64,000 bases of DNA, taken from the NCBI GenBank assembly GCA_910583885.1, contig CAJUAC010000009.1, positions 8,062 through 72,061 of the forward strand, written 5' to 3'. Under the pieces are notes generated by a model that saw nothing but the letters and a program-made list of their open reading frames with translations, did not search any database and was not told the DNA's origin. Below are positions 16,464 to 25,257 of this stretch, in pieces (the stretch's first letter is position 1; the number at the start of each line of letters is the position of its first letter). The position numbers and the translations under genes are program-made. Source of the DNA: an uncultured Oscillospiraceae bacterium (GTDB taxonomy: Bacteria > Bacillota > Clostridia > Oscillospirales > Oscillospiraceae).

Positions 16464-17282
16464 TCAAATAGAATCTTTTGTGCCAAAATTGGTTAGCGCC
16501 GCTTTTGCTGGGAGAAGGGAGTCCATCCCTTCCCCTGTCGGCGTTATCGTACAGTCACTCTCGCCGCCAGCTAAATAGATAATCCTCGCTTTACACAGCT
16601 CCAGTACAGCCAGGAACGTCGCCACTACCTCACTGCGGCTGCGGCTGCCCCGGAACAGCAGGCGGAAGCTGGTGATCCCCCGGCGCAGGCGTTCCAGGAT
16701 CTCCCCCGCCTTGCTGGATACGGGATAGGGCTCCTGGCGGACGATCTCGGAGAAGTTGCTCAGCGGCGGCGGCATCCGCCGCTCCTCCCTGTCCGCAATC
16801 TCCTCCATCGCCTCCAGCAGGTCTGCCGGTGTATGGCTATACTCGCAGGATTCCCCCCGCTCTATTGGTTCCGGGTTCTTCACTAAAATATCCCGGCCGA
16901 ACTCCCCCATAGGCTCCAGTACAGCGGCAACATACTTAATTTTAGCGTAGTTCTCGCTGCTGCGGCGCTCCTCCAGGGAGCGGATCAGCTCCTCCATCTC
17001 ACTCTGGGCCTCTGCGTCCTCCAAGGACAGGAGCATCCGCGTCTTGATGAACATCAGCTGCGCGGCCATGGTGATAAACTCGCTGGCCACCTCCAAATCC
17101 ATCTGCTGCCGCCGCTCCAGGTAGGCCAGATACTGCTCCAGAATCAGGGCAATCGGGATATCCTGGATTTCAATTTTATTTTTCCCGAGCAAGTATAGGA
17201 TCAAATCCAACGGACCCTCAAAATCCTCCATTCCCTCCTTGCTGTGTACCACATGTTCCAGTTTATAGACAGGACCGTCCAT
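16464..17282 (-). CDS. scpA: Segregation and condensation protein A (kleisin)
   Basis: Bridges the SMC heads in the condensin complex, 272 residues. The N-terminal signature FEGPLDLILYLLGKNKIEI (about 21-39) contacts SMC, and the C-terminal winged helix ends near residue 245. Compared with typical ScpA, about eight extra residues precede the conserved start, so the methionine at residue 18 is an alternative. The gene follows the site-2 protease by nine bases. Confidence 0.94.
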   Translation of the reverse strand: MDGPVYKLEHVVHSKEGMEDFEGPLDLILYLLGKNKIEIQDIPIALILEQYLAYLERRQQMDLEVASEFITMAAQLMFIKTRMLLSLEDAEAQSEMEELIRSLEERRSSENYAKIKYVAAVLEPMGEFGRDILVKNPEPIERGESCEYSHTPADLLEAMEEIADREERRMPPPLSNFSEIVRQEPYPVSSKAGEILERLRRGITSFRLLFRGSRSRSEVVATFLAVLELCKARIIYLAGGESDCTITPTGEGMDSLLPAKAALTNFGTKDSI

Positions 17283-17291
17283 CCAGCCACC

Positions 17292-17954
17292 TCAATACGC
17301 AAAAAATAGCCCAGCCATCCACTGGAATACCGCTTCAATCCCCCTGGAAAGAAGGCCGCCTCCCACATCCATCCAAACCAGCAGCAGCAGGGCCAGCATC
17401 CCAATGCGCTCATAGCGCATCAGGGTATAGTAAGCCCTTTCTGGCAGAAGGGAAAAGAGCACCTTCGACCCATCCAGGGGCGGGATAGGGATCAGGTTAA
17501 ACAGCCCCAGGCCGATGCTCAGTATGGCTGTGGTCTGTAGGAAATAAAAGGCCCATACCATGACCGCCCCCACAGCCTCCGCCTGGTAAATCCGCGAGGA
17601 AAGGAAGAGCATCAAAAGGGCCAGCAGAAAGTTGGACACCGGTCCCGCTAAGGCTGTAACAGCCATGCCAGCCTTGGGGTTTTTGAAGAAGCGCATATCC
17701 ACCGGAACCGGCTTGGCCCAGCCGAAGCCGCAGAGGACCATGGATGCCAAACCGATCCAGTCGATGTGGTGCAGCGGATTGAAGCTCAGCCGGTTCATCC
17801 GTTTGGCTGTAGGATCCCCCAGGGCATAGGCCGCCAAACCGTGGCAGGTTTCGTGGACGGTCAAGCATATCAGCACCCCCAGCACACGCTGTAGGGCGAA
17901 TAGCAGCCCACTCCAGTCAAATTGTTCCCCAATGGTTTGCAGATATCCCAGCAT
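17292..17954 (-). CDS. Site-2 protease family (M50) membrane metalloprotease
   Basis: Intramembrane zinc protease of the M50 family, 220 residues, YwhC/rhomboid-like short form without PDZ domain. HETCH in the second hydrophobic segment (near residue 35) is the HExxH zinc site, and NLIPIPPLDGSKV (near 160) supplies the third ligand Asp. Five or six membrane segments are visible. It heads the 12-gene operon; the start at 17954 has AAAGGGA upstream and a promoter 40 bases further. The substrate is unknown. Confidence 0.9.
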   Translation of the reverse strand: MLGYLQTIGEQFDWSGLLFALQRVLGVLICLTVHETCHGLAAYALGDPTAKRMNRLSFNPLHHIDWIGLASMVLCGFGWAKPVPVDMRFFKNPKAGMAVTALAGPVSNFLLALLMLFLSSRIYQAEAVGAVMVWAFYFLQTTAILSIGLGLFNLIPIPPLDGSKVLFSLLPERAYYTLMRYERIGMLALLLLVWMDVGGGLLSRGIEAVFQWMAGLFFAY

Positions 17955-17991
17955 GGCGTCCCTTTTATCCCCCAGACGGTTTTTCCGGTTC

Positions 17992-18020
17992 AGTATAGCA
18001 GATTTTCTGGCCAATTACAA
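17992..18020 (-). promoter_or_regulatory. Promoter of the site-2 protease to ispH-rpsA operon
   Basis: TTGTAA (18015-18020), 17 bases, TATACT (17992-17997) with a TGC extension on the minus strand. It is the only clear promoter seen upstream of the 12 closely packed genes. Confidence 0.7.
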
Positions 18021-18127
18021 GCACTGCGGTGACAAAACTCCGCGTTTGTGTCCAATTTGTTGCAGGGGCTGCCACGGATCTACCTGCCCCCTGGCACAGC
18101 TTAAAGAAAACTTATATATTTTCCTTC

Positions 18128-18156
18128 TTTCATTTTAATGGGATCCCCTGTAAAAT
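18128..18156 (+). promoter_or_regulatory. Probable promoter of the TVP38-glycosyltransferase pair
   Basis: TTTCAT (18128-18133), 17 bases, TAAAAT (18151-18156). The -10 box is good and the -35 is weak. Confidence 0.45.
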
Positions 18157-18190
18157 ATGGAGCATAGAGAAACAAAGGAGGCATGGTCGT

Positions 18191-18895
18191 ATGAACGGGC
18201 ACCGGCCATTGACGCACAGGCAAAAACAGTGGATCGCGGGTACAGGGATCGCCCTGTTCGTGCTGCTCTCTATCCTAATCTGCTGGTTCGCCGGCAGGCC
18301 CTTGATCCGCTTTGCCAAGGAACCGGAGCTGTTCCGGGACTGGGTGGATCAACAAGGCGTGTGGGGACCTCTGCTGTTTATGGGGATGGTCATCCTGCAA
18401 ATTGTGGTGGCCGTCATCCCTGGTGAACCACTGGAAATCGTCGCAGGTTATGCCTTCGGTGCTGTAGAGGGCACATTGCTGTGTCTGCTGGGGGCCTTTG
18501 TGGGCCGGGTCGCGGTGTTTTTACTGGTGCGCCGGTTCGGAACCCGGGCAGTAGAGGTATTCTTCCCCCTTGATAAGCTCCAGTCCCTGGCATTCCTGCA
18601 AAATAAGCGGCGCCTCACCTTTTGGGTGTTCTTCCTCTTCTTCCTGCCGGGAACCCCGAAGGACGTACTGTGCTATATTGTAGGACTGACCGACCTGCCC
18701 CTGGCCAGCTGGCTGCTCATCAGCGCGATTGCACCGATCCCCTCTATTGTCACATCCACCATCGGCGGCGACGCCTTGGGCATGGGGAATTATACCTTTG
18801 CCGCTATTGTATTTGCTGCCACTATAGCCGTCAGCGGCCTGGGCCTGCTGGCATATCGCGCCATTTGCCGGGCGCGGGAAAGGAGCGAATCATGA
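18191..18895 (+). CDS. TVP38/TMEM64 family membrane protein
   Basis: DedA-superfamily (VTT domain) membrane protein of 234 residues. Hydrophobic segments begin at about 16, 56, 90, 160 and 200. The conserved re-entrant block PGEPLEIVAGYAFG is near residue 80, and FFLPGTPKDVLCYIVGL near 155 carries the family Gly-Thr-Pro motif. Relatives have been linked to lipid scrambling or undecaprenyl phosphate recycling. The start at 18191 has AAAGGAGG upstream. Its stop overlaps the glycosyltransferase start (ATGA), which suggests a joint role in making or exporting a polysaccharide; this is inference. Confidence 0.88.
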   Translation: MNGHRPLTHRQKQWIAGTGIALFVLLSILICWFAGRPLIRFAKEPELFRDWVDQQGVWGPLLFMGMVILQIVVAVIPGEPLEIVAGYAFGAVEGTLLCLLGAFVGRVAVFLLVRRFGTRAVEVFFPLDKLQSLAFLQNKRRLTFWVFFLFFLPGTPKDVLCYIVGLTDLPLASWLLISAIAPIPSIVTSTIGGDALGMGNYTFAAIVFAATIAVSGLGLLAYRAICRARERSES

Positions 18896-20145
18896 GTGCG
18901 CTGACTGTTCTGCAAACCATCAACCGCGTCATCGGCGTCCTGTTCCTACTGTGCTATTTCTATCAATTCCTATATGTCCCGGTGGCGCTGCGCCGGAAAA
19001 AACGGGTGGCAGCAGACGTACCTATCCGGTGCTATGCGGTGTTGATCTCCGCCCGGAATGAGGAAGCTGTCATTGGCCAGCTTCTGGAAAGTATCCAGCG
19101 GCAGGACTATCCCGATGGCAATCTGATCCCCTTTGTTGTTGCGGACAACTGCACGGATTCCACTGCCCAGGCGGCTAAAGATATGGGGGCTGTTGTTTAC
19201 GAGCGCCACGACAGGCTGCATGTTGGAAAAGGCTATGCGCTCAACTTCCTGCTGGCCCAGATCCGGGATAGCTGGGGGGATGATTATTTTGATGGCTATT
19301 TTGTTTTTGATGCCGACAACCTTCTGGCCAGGGATTATGTGTCCCGGATGAATGAGTCCTTTGGCCCAGAAAACCAGATTGTTACCAGCTACCGCAATTC
19401 CAAAAATTTCGGTGATAACTGGATCTCCGCCGGATACGCCCTTTGGTTCCTGCGGGATGCCGCCTTTCTCAATGGCCCCCGTTCCCAGCTGGGGATCAGC
19501 GCTGTCGTCTCCGGAACGGGCTTCCTCTTCAGCAAGGAAATCATGCTGCGCGCCGGTGGCTGGCCCTTCCACTCCCTCAGCGAGGATACGGAATTTACCG
19601 TCCATAATATATTGGAGGGCGAGAAGGTTGGCTACTGCGGCGAGGCCGAGATTTTCGACGAACAGCCCACCAGCTTAGGCCAGTCCTTCCGGCAGCGGAT
19701 GCGCTGGGTACGGGGCAACCTTCAGGTATTCCTCAAGGAGGGCGGCCGCCTGACAGCAGGGTTGGCAGGGGATAATGCCCTGAGCTGTCTGGATCTGCTC
19801 CTATCCATCCCCCCAGCCATTGTGCTGACGGTGTGCGGCGTCGTGGTTGGTCTAGCGCTGACTGTGATGGAGCTGCTGAGCGGCGGTCCGGTACTGCCCA
19901 TGCTGGGTGCTACCCTGGCCTCTTTCCTGGTCCCCTACCTGCTGCTGTTTTTTGCCGGGGCCCTGACTACGGCCACTCAATGGCGGCATATCCATGCAAG
20001 CACGTGGAAGAAGCTCCTCTACACCCTCACCTTCCCTCTCTTTATGACCACCTATGTCCCCATTACCATCATGGCCCTGTTCGGCAAAGTGGATTGGAAG
20101 CCTATCAAGCATCAGGCTGTGATGAATATCCAGGAGTTGAAATAG
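18892..20145 (+). CDS. Processive family 2 glycosyltransferase
   Basis: Membrane glycosyltransferase of 417 residues in the cellulose/hyaluronan/poly-GlcNAc synthase branch of GT2. One helix at about 8-28 precedes the GT-A domain. Substrate and metal residues are visible: VVADN near 84, DAD at 140-142, the ED pair at 231-232 in LSEDTEF, and QRMRW at 268-272, the hallmark of processive synthases. Three further helices follow after residue 300. There is no PilZ domain, so c-di-GMP control is not indicated. The polymer made is unknown. It is translationally coupled to the TVP38 gene and ended by a good hairpin. Confidence 0.9.
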   Translation: MSALTVLQTINRVIGVLFLLCYFYQFLYVPVALRRKKRVAADVPIRCYAVLISARNEEAVIGQLLESIQRQDYPDGNLIPFVVADNCTDSTAQAAKDMGAVVYERHDRLHVGKGYALNFLLAQIRDSWGDDYFDGYFVFDADNLLARDYVSRMNESFGPENQIVTSYRNSKNFGDNWISAGYALWFLRDAAFLNGPRSQLGISAVVSGTGFLFSKEIMLRAGGWPFHSLSEDTEFTVHNILEGEKVGYCGEAEIFDEQPTSLGQSFRQRMRWVRGNLQVFLKEGGRLTAGLAGDNALSCLDLLLSIPPAIVLTVCGVVVGLALTVMELLSGGPVLPMLGATLASFLVPYLLLFFAGALTTATQWRHIHASTWKKLLYTLTFPLFMTTYVPITIMALFGKVDWKPIKHQAVMNIQELK

Positions 20146-20153
20146 GCGTGCAA

Positions 20154-20190
20154 ATGGCTGGGCCCTGTCAAGGGTCCAGCCATCTTTCTG
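20154..20190 (+). terminator. Terminator of the TVP38-glycosyltransferase operon
   Basis: ATGGCTGGGCCCT (20154-20166) pairs with 20171-20183 with one G-U pair, loop GTCA, followed by CTTTCTG. Confidence 0.75.
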
Positions 20191-20284
20191 CTTGGACAAA
20201 ATCACTTGCTCCTATGCAAAAGGCGGTTTCGCCAATCCCGGATGATGCGGGCTATTATTGGTATTGCGCAGCCATTAATTCCCC

Positions 20285-20860
20285 TCAATACCGCGCCCTC
20301 CTCTTGGGCAGGGTGCAGATATGATCCAAGTCATACGTACGGCAAAATTGTTTGATTTCCAGGTCGTGGTCTAAGTAATCGATCAGCAGCATCGCACAAG
20401 CACGGCTATCGCTGCCTGCCTGGTGGTGCGCCAAAGGGATGTCCAGATAAGCGCACAGGGTATTCAGCCGGTGGTTCGGCAGGTTCGGGTAGCACCGCCT
20501 CCCCATCTGTACTGTACAGGCATAGGGGACTGTACGATGCCAGTCAATGCAATAGGCCCGTAGGCACTTGGCCAGAACCCCCATATCAAAAGGCGCATTA
20601 TGGGCGACTAACAGGCCGCTGGAAAATACAGGCCCCAGCCCCGCCCATAACTGGGAAAAATCCGGCCCCTCCTCTGCCATCGCCGGCGTGATGCCTGTCA
20701 AGGCGATGTTAAACGGCTGGAAGTAGGTCTCCGGATTCACAACTGTGCTCAACTCATCCACGATCATGCCGTTTTCCACCACTGCTACACCGATAGCACT
20801 CATACGGTCGTTGCGGGCATTGGGCGTCTCCACATCAAAGACAATGTACCGCCCACTCAT
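20285..20860 (-). CDS. DEDDh 3'-5' exonuclease (DnaQ-like)
   Basis: Exonuclease domain protein of 191 residues resembling the proofreading subunit of DNA polymerase III. The DEDDh residues are visible: FDVET near residue 7, HNAPFD near 100, and H..GSDS near 152-158. It is a free-standing domain. I choose the ATG at 20860, which overlaps the stop of the preceding gene (ATGA); an in-frame ATG at 20887 with AGGGGGG upstream would add nine residues. A hairpin with a U-run near 20218-20240 may end the transcript. Confidence 0.85.
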   Translation of the reverse strand: MSGRYIVFDVETPNARNDRMSAIGVAVVENGMIVDELSTVVNPETYFQPFNIALTGITPAMAEEGPDFSQLWAGLGPVFSSGLLVAHNAPFDMGVLAKCLRAYCIDWHRTVPYACTVQMGRRCYPNLPNHRLNTLCAYLDIPLAHHQAGSDSRACAMLLIDYLDHDLEIKQFCRTYDLDHICTLPKRRARY

Positions 20861-21315
20861 GGCTGCAAGTGGATCTGTTGGACCCATAGGCCCCCCTCAT
20901 CAATTGTCAGCACTGCCATGCTCAGCTCACGCCGGTAGCGCGGCCAGCCACAGCTGCCAGGGTTCAGCCACAGCCGCCCCTCTACCCAGTCCTCGAAATA
21001 TTCATGGGTATGCCCGAACACGATCACCCGTACATCGCTGAGCCTCCATGGGATATCCTCCCGCTTGTGAGCCATAGCAAATCCTACCCCGCCAATCGTA
21101 AAGGTCTGCTGCCTGGGCAGGCGGGACGCCCAGCTGCTCCAGTCGTTATTCCCCCGCACTGCGGTCAACGGTGCGATATCCTCCAGTTCCTCTATCACCG
21201 ACTCATTGTCAAAATCACCAGCGTGGATAATGTGGTCACAGGTGCGCAAAACATCCAGCACCTCCTCCCTCAGAAGGCCATGGGTATCCGAGATCACGCC
21301 CACCTTGATGCTCAT
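20857..21315 (-). CDS. YfcE/MJ0936-family phosphodiesterase
   Basis: Small binuclear metal phosphodiesterase, 152 residues. The complete ligand set is present: SDTH (9-12), GDFD (33-36), GNND near 55, AHKRED near 80 and GHTHEY near 100, then the closing LNPGSCGWPR. Length and motifs match the YfcE family, which cleaves phosphodiester model substrates; the natural substrate is unknown. Start at 21315 after AGGAGGGG. Confidence 0.9.
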   Translation of the reverse strand: MSIKVGVISDTHGLLREEVLDVLRTCDHIIHAGDFDNESVIEELEDIAPLTAVRGNNDWSSWASRLPRQQTFTIGGVGFAMAHKREDIPWRLSDVRVIVFGHTHEYFEDWVEGRLWLNPGSCGWPRYRRELSMAVLTIDEGGLWVQQIHLQP

Positions 21316-21374
21316 GCTCCCCTCCTATCCGCGCTCCGGCGGACAAGAGGCCGTCAGGCGCATACGTTTTTATT

Positions 21375-21403
21375 ATTATACTGCCCACTGGTCTGAAAGT
21401 CAA
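21375..21403 (-). promoter_or_regulatory. Promoter of the phosphodiesterase-exonuclease pair
   Basis: TTGACT (21398-21403), 17 bases, TATAAT (21375-21380) on the minus strand; near consensus. Confidence 0.8.
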
Positions 21404-21534
21404 TGAATATTGCGTAAAATTGGCAGATTTTCCTATGGAATCTGAAAAACGCAGCCTTTTCCACAGTGTACTCCCCCTCCAGCGGCTTCACACTATCTGC
21501 TTGAAAACTTTATCATACAAAAATGGTAAATCTA

Positions 21535-21543
21535 TGCTATAAT
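21535..21543 (+). promoter_or_regulatory. Extended -10 promoter of the PHP phosphatase gene
   Basis: TGC directly before TATAAT (21538-21543), about 48 bases before the start codon. No good -35 hexamer is present at 17 bases. Confidence 0.5.
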
Positions 21544-21591
21544 AGCAGCAGCCCTATACGACACATACAGGCATATGGAAAGGAGACTGCC

Positions 21592-22377
21592 ATGCTTGCT
21601 GACTACCATCTGCATACGTCCTTCAGCGATGATTCCCAGACACCTATGGAGGATATGGTTCGACGCGCCCTAGCCCTCGGATTGGACGAGATCTGCTTTA
21701 CAGAGCATGTCGACTACGGCGTAAAAACAACACTGAATTGTGACTATAACACCTATTTCTCCACACTGGAACGGCTGCGGGCTGCTTATGCAGGCCAGAT
21801 CACCATCCGCGCTGGCATCGAATTTGGCGTACAGGCCGGGACAGTCCGCCAGTTTCAAGAGGACTTCCAAACATTCCCGTTTGATTTCGTGATCCTGAGT
21901 AACCACCAGATCGACAACAAAGAGTTTTGGAACTACCAGTTTCAGGAGGGGAAAACCCAGGAGGAGTTCCAAATGGCCTACTATGGTGCAATCCTTGAGG
22001 TGATGGGCCTATATAAGGATTACTCCGTCCTGGGACACCTCGATATGATCAAGCGGTACGACCCATACGGCCCTTATCCAGAGGACAACATCCTGCCTAT
22101 CGTGGAGCGCATCCTCCGCCAAGCCATTGCGGACGGAAAAGGGATCGAACTGAATACCTCCTCCTTTAAATATGGCCTGCCGGATCTCATGCCCTCCCGC
22201 CGCATTTTGGAGCTCTACCACGATCTCGGTGGTCAGATCCTCTCCATCGGTTCAGATTCCCATACACCCGAACACCTTGCAGACCATTTTCAGGAGGTTC
22301 TCCCGGTCTTGCGGGAAATCGGCTTCCGGGAAATTTGTACGTTTGATAGGATGCAACCCATATTCCACACACTATAA
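21592..22377 (+). CDS. PHP-domain histidinol-phosphatase family hydrolase
   Basis: PHP-fold phosphoesterase of 261 residues resembling HisJ/HisK histidinol-phosphatases. The metal-site blocks are DYHLHTSFSDD near residue 4, FTEHVDYG near 38, SNHQID near 100, GHLDMIKRY near 147 and SDSHTPEHL near 220. No other histidine biosynthesis gene is nearby, so another phosphate ester is possible. Start at 21592 after GGAAAGGAG. It converges on ligA. Confidence 0.85.
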   Translation: MLADYHLHTSFSDDSQTPMEDMVRRALALGLDEICFTEHVDYGVKTTLNCDYNTYFSTLERLRAAYAGQITIRAGIEFGVQAGTVRQFQEDFQTFPFDFVILSNHQIDNKEFWNYQFQEGKTQEEFQMAYYGAILEVMGLYKDYSVLGHLDMIKRYDPYGPYPEDNILPIVERILRQAIADGKGIELNTSSFKYGLPDLMPSRRILELYHDLGGQILSIGSDSHTPEHLADHFQEVLPVLREIGFREICTFDRMQPIFHTL

Positions 22378-22378
22378 T

Positions 22379-22412
22379 ACAGGAGGGCATGGCTTTGGCC
22401 ACGCCCTCCTGT
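22379..22412. terminator. Convergent terminator between the PHP gene and ligA
   Basis: ACAGGAGGGC (22379-22388) pairs with 22403-22412; an inner TGGC/GCCA extends the stem past one mismatch. U-tracts are short. Confidence 0.7.
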
Positions 22413-22418
22413 GGTATT

Positions 22419-24416
22419 TCAATCCTGATGCTCTGGTTGGATTTCCCCCAGCATAGCTGCAAATTCCTCCTCCGTCAAAACAGGAATCCCCAGCTCATTG
22501 GCTTTCCGGAGCTTACTGCCAGCATTCTCCCCGGCGACCACATAGGTGGTCTTTTTGCTGACAGAACCGCTGGCCTTGCCACCCCGGGCCTCAACCATCG
22601 CCGCCGCCTCATCCCGGGTAAAGCGTTCCAGTGTGCCGGTGAGGACAAACGTCATTCCTTTCCACTGTTCCCCTGTGGGCTGCTGGGCCGCATCCATGGA
22701 GACGCCAGCCTCCTTCAAACGGTCAATCAGATGCTGGGACTGCGGGCTGTTCAGCCACTCACGGATATAGGCCGCTGTAATGGCGCCTACGTCGTCAATC
22801 CCCGTCAACTCCTCCTCCCCAGCCTGCGCCAAGGCGTCGAAGGAGCCGAAGTGGGCAGCCAAAACCTTCCCGGCCTTCTGCCCCACTTGCCGGATACCCA
22901 GTGCGAAGAGAAGCCGCTCCAGCCCCCTCTCCCGGCTGGCCGCAATGGCCTGCACCGCATTCTTTGCGGATTTTTTCCCCATCCGCTCCAAGTCTGCCAG
23001 CTGCTCCTCCGTCAGGAAATACAGATCTGCCGGGGTTTTTACCAGCCCCCTCTCAATCAGCTGGCTCATCACCGCCGGCCCCATGCCGTCAATATCCATG
23101 GCATCCCGGCTGGCAAAGTGGGTCAGATTCTGGTGGAGCTGGGCCGGGCACTCCGCCCCAGTACACCGGATCGCGGCCCCATCCAGATCCCTGGCAACAG
23201 GGGCTCCACATACTGGGCAGGTCTCCGGCAGATGGTAGGGCTCCGTCCCCTCCGGCCGCAGCTCCTTGAGGACCTCCACCACCTCCGGGATGATCTCTCC
23301 CGCCTTTTGCAGCACCACGGTATCTCCGATCCGGATATCCTTTTCGTCAATGAAATCCTGGTTGTGAAGAGTTGCATTTGTCACGGTTGTTCCCGCCAGC
23401 CGTACCGGCTCCACCACGACCTTTGGCGTCAGTACCCCTGTACGCCCCACCTGAACTACAATCCCAGTCACCCGGCTGGGTTTCCGCTCCGGTGGGTATT
23501 TATAGGCGATGGCCCAACGGGGACACTTGGCTGTACTACCTACAATTGTACGCTCTGACAAGCTATTTACCTTGACAACTGCGCCATCCATATCAAAGGG
23601 CAGCTCCTCCCGGCTGTCCCCCAAGCGGACGATTTCTGCATTGATCTGTCCAGCATCTGTAAACACGCCGCGTGGGATTGTCTGGAAGCCCTGGCTGGCC
23701 AGATAGTCGATACTCTCACTATGGGTCTGGAAACCCCTGCCCTCGACAAGCTGGAGGTTGAACACACGGATATCCAACAGGCGCTTGGCACAGACCTTTG
23801 GATCCAGTTGGCGCAGGGAACCTGCGGCGGCATTCCGGGGGTTGGCAAAGGGGGCCTCATCCCGTTCCTCCCGCTGCCGGTTGAGCTTGTGGAACACATT
23901 CTTTGGCATGAACACCTCGCCTCGGACTATGAGCCGCGGCAGCTTCTCTGGCAAGACCATGGGGATAGACTGGATCGTGCGGAGGTTTTCTGTCACATCC
24001 TCCCCTACCCTGCCGTCGCCCCGGGTCGCCCCCCGGACGAACACACCATCCCGATACTCCAGAGCCACACTCAAACCGTCTACCTTTGGTTCCACACTGT
24101 AGGCCACGGTTTCCAATGCCTCCTCCATTCGCTGGACGAATTCCTCCACCTCCTCGGGGGAGAATACATCCTGCAAGCTCTCCAGGGGGACGGGATGTTC
24201 TACCTGCTGGAAGCTCTCCAGGGCCTCGCCCCCCACCCGCTGGGTGGGGGAATCCGGCGTGATCTCCTCCGGGTGCGCTGCCTCCAATTCCTCCAGACGG
24301 CGGAGAAGGCGGTCGTATTCATAATCGGGTATTGTCGGGTTGTCAAGCACATAGTAGTGATAACCAGCGGTGCTGAGGACCTCCCGCAGTTCCTTCATTT
24401 CGCTTTTGTAGTCCAT
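22419..24416 (-). CDS. ligA: NAD-dependent DNA ligase
   Basis: Seals nicks in replication and repair, 665 residues, full length. The adenylation Lys lies in EPKVDGLSVALEY near residue 114. The Ia and OB domains follow. A Cys4 zinc finger spans CPVCGAP to TGAECPAQ (about 403-427), helix-hairpin-helix repeats come next, and a C-terminal BRCT domain starts near 588. Start at 24416 after AAAAGGAGA. Downstream of yunB by 73 bases. Confidence 0.97.
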   Translation of the reverse strand: MDYKSEMKELREVLSTAGYHYYVLDNPTIPDYEYDRLLRRLEELEAAHPEEITPDSPTQRVGGEALESFQQVEHPVPLESLQDVFSPEEVEEFVQRMEEALETVAYSVEPKVDGLSVALEYRDGVFVRGATRGDGRVGEDVTENLRTIQSIPMVLPEKLPRLIVRGEVFMPKNVFHKLNRQREERDEAPFANPRNAAAGSLRQLDPKVCAKRLLDIRVFNLQLVEGRGFQTHSESIDYLASQGFQTIPRGVFTDAGQINAEIVRLGDSREELPFDMDGAVVKVNSLSERTIVGSTAKCPRWAIAYKYPPERKPSRVTGIVVQVGRTGVLTPKVVVEPVRLAGTTVTNATLHNQDFIDEKDIRIGDTVVLQKAGEIIPEVVEVLKELRPEGTEPYHLPETCPVCGAPVARDLDGAAIRCTGAECPAQLHQNLTHFASRDAMDIDGMGPAVMSQLIERGLVKTPADLYFLTEEQLADLERMGKKSAKNAVQAIAASRERGLERLLFALGIRQVGQKAGKVLAAHFGSFDALAQAGEEELTGIDDVGAITAAYIREWLNSPQSQHLIDRLKEAGVSMDAAQQPTGEQWKGMTFVLTGTLERFTRDEAAAMVEARGGKASGSVSKKTTYVVAGENAGSKLRKANELGIPVLTEEEFAAMLGEIQPEHQD

Positions 24417-24489
24417 TCATGTCTCCTTTTCTGGTTGACATTGCTTTTAAAAATCAATTAGGACTGTTTTCTCCTGTACGCTCTTCCCC

Positions 24490-25182
24490 TCATCCTTTGT
24501 TGATAGAATACTCGTACGCTTCCTCCTCCCCTGGCCTGCCAGAGTTGAAATATGTGTAGGTCCCCGGGACATCGCCGATGATGACGGTCTCTGCCACAGA
24601 AAAGGAGTTAGAGACCTGCGTGCTGGTACGGAAGCCAGGCAGGAGGATTGACATAGATACATCCACATACAGCAGGATGCGGTGGGTGGTCTGGTTGATA
24701 CCAGCCTCGTCAAACTGGTTCTCAAACCGGGCGGAACAACTGCCAATCGACTGCATCCGGATACTGATATTGGGCCCCCGCCCCACCAGGAGTGCTGAGC
24801 CGGTGAGGGTACCAGCGGGGATGTTCAGATCCATGTCCGACACCTGTCCCAGGCGGTTGAGCACATCCTGGGTAATGGCAGACTGGAGGCGGTTGAACTC
24901 CGCCATGTTGCTCTGTAGGGCAACAATACCGCCCTCTGTATCCTTTTCCAGGGAAATGAGCTTGTCATACTGAATTTCCCCGCTGTTTATGGTATCACTG
25001 ACCGCCTCCATCACCACCCGGCCCACCATGTTGGATACCCGCGTAACCGCCAGGTTGCCCAGGAGGGCGCGCAGATGGGACATCCCAATAATGGCCAGCG
25101 TCATAAGGACGAAGGAGAGCAGAAGGCAGACGAGCTTTGCTTTTTGCCCACCCGTCATCGGGGGGCGGTACCTACGGCGCAT
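24490..25182 (-). CDS. yunB: Sporulation protein YunB
   Basis: YunB-family protein of 230 residues, controlled by SigE in Bacillus. A basic N-terminus and one membrane helix (about 15-40) precede an extracytoplasmic domain with the typical ALQSNMAEFNRLQSAITQDV region. The start at 25182 is preceded by GAGGTGA; a longer frame adds 16 residues without a better site. The function is undefined beyond sporulation. Confidence 0.88.
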   Translation of the reverse strand: MRRRYRPPMTGGQKAKLVCLLLSFVLMTLAIIGMSHLRALLGNLAVTRVSNMVGRVVMEAVSDTINSGEIQYDKLISLEKDTEGGIVALQSNMAEFNRLQSAITQDVLNRLGQVSDMDLNIPAGTLTGSALLVGRGPNISIRMQSIGSCSARFENQFDEAGINQTTHRILLYVDVSMSILLPGFRTSTQVSNSFSVAETVIIGDVPGTYTYFNSGRPGEEEAYEYSINKG

Positions 25183-25257
25183 AGCGATCACCTCACAACA
25201 GATTATGAGGCGACAGCTTTTCCCTATCACCAGATTACCTGGATTCTATCTGGCCTC

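Noticed and set aside
18622..18891. Extension of the glycosyltransferase start by 90 codons
   Set aside because: It overlaps the TVP38 coding sequence in another frame; the ATGA start at 18892 gives the normal N-terminus.
22389..23558. Plus-strand frame of 389 codons
   Set aside because: Lies antisense to ligA, which has all its motifs; typical long shadow frame in G+C-rich sequence.
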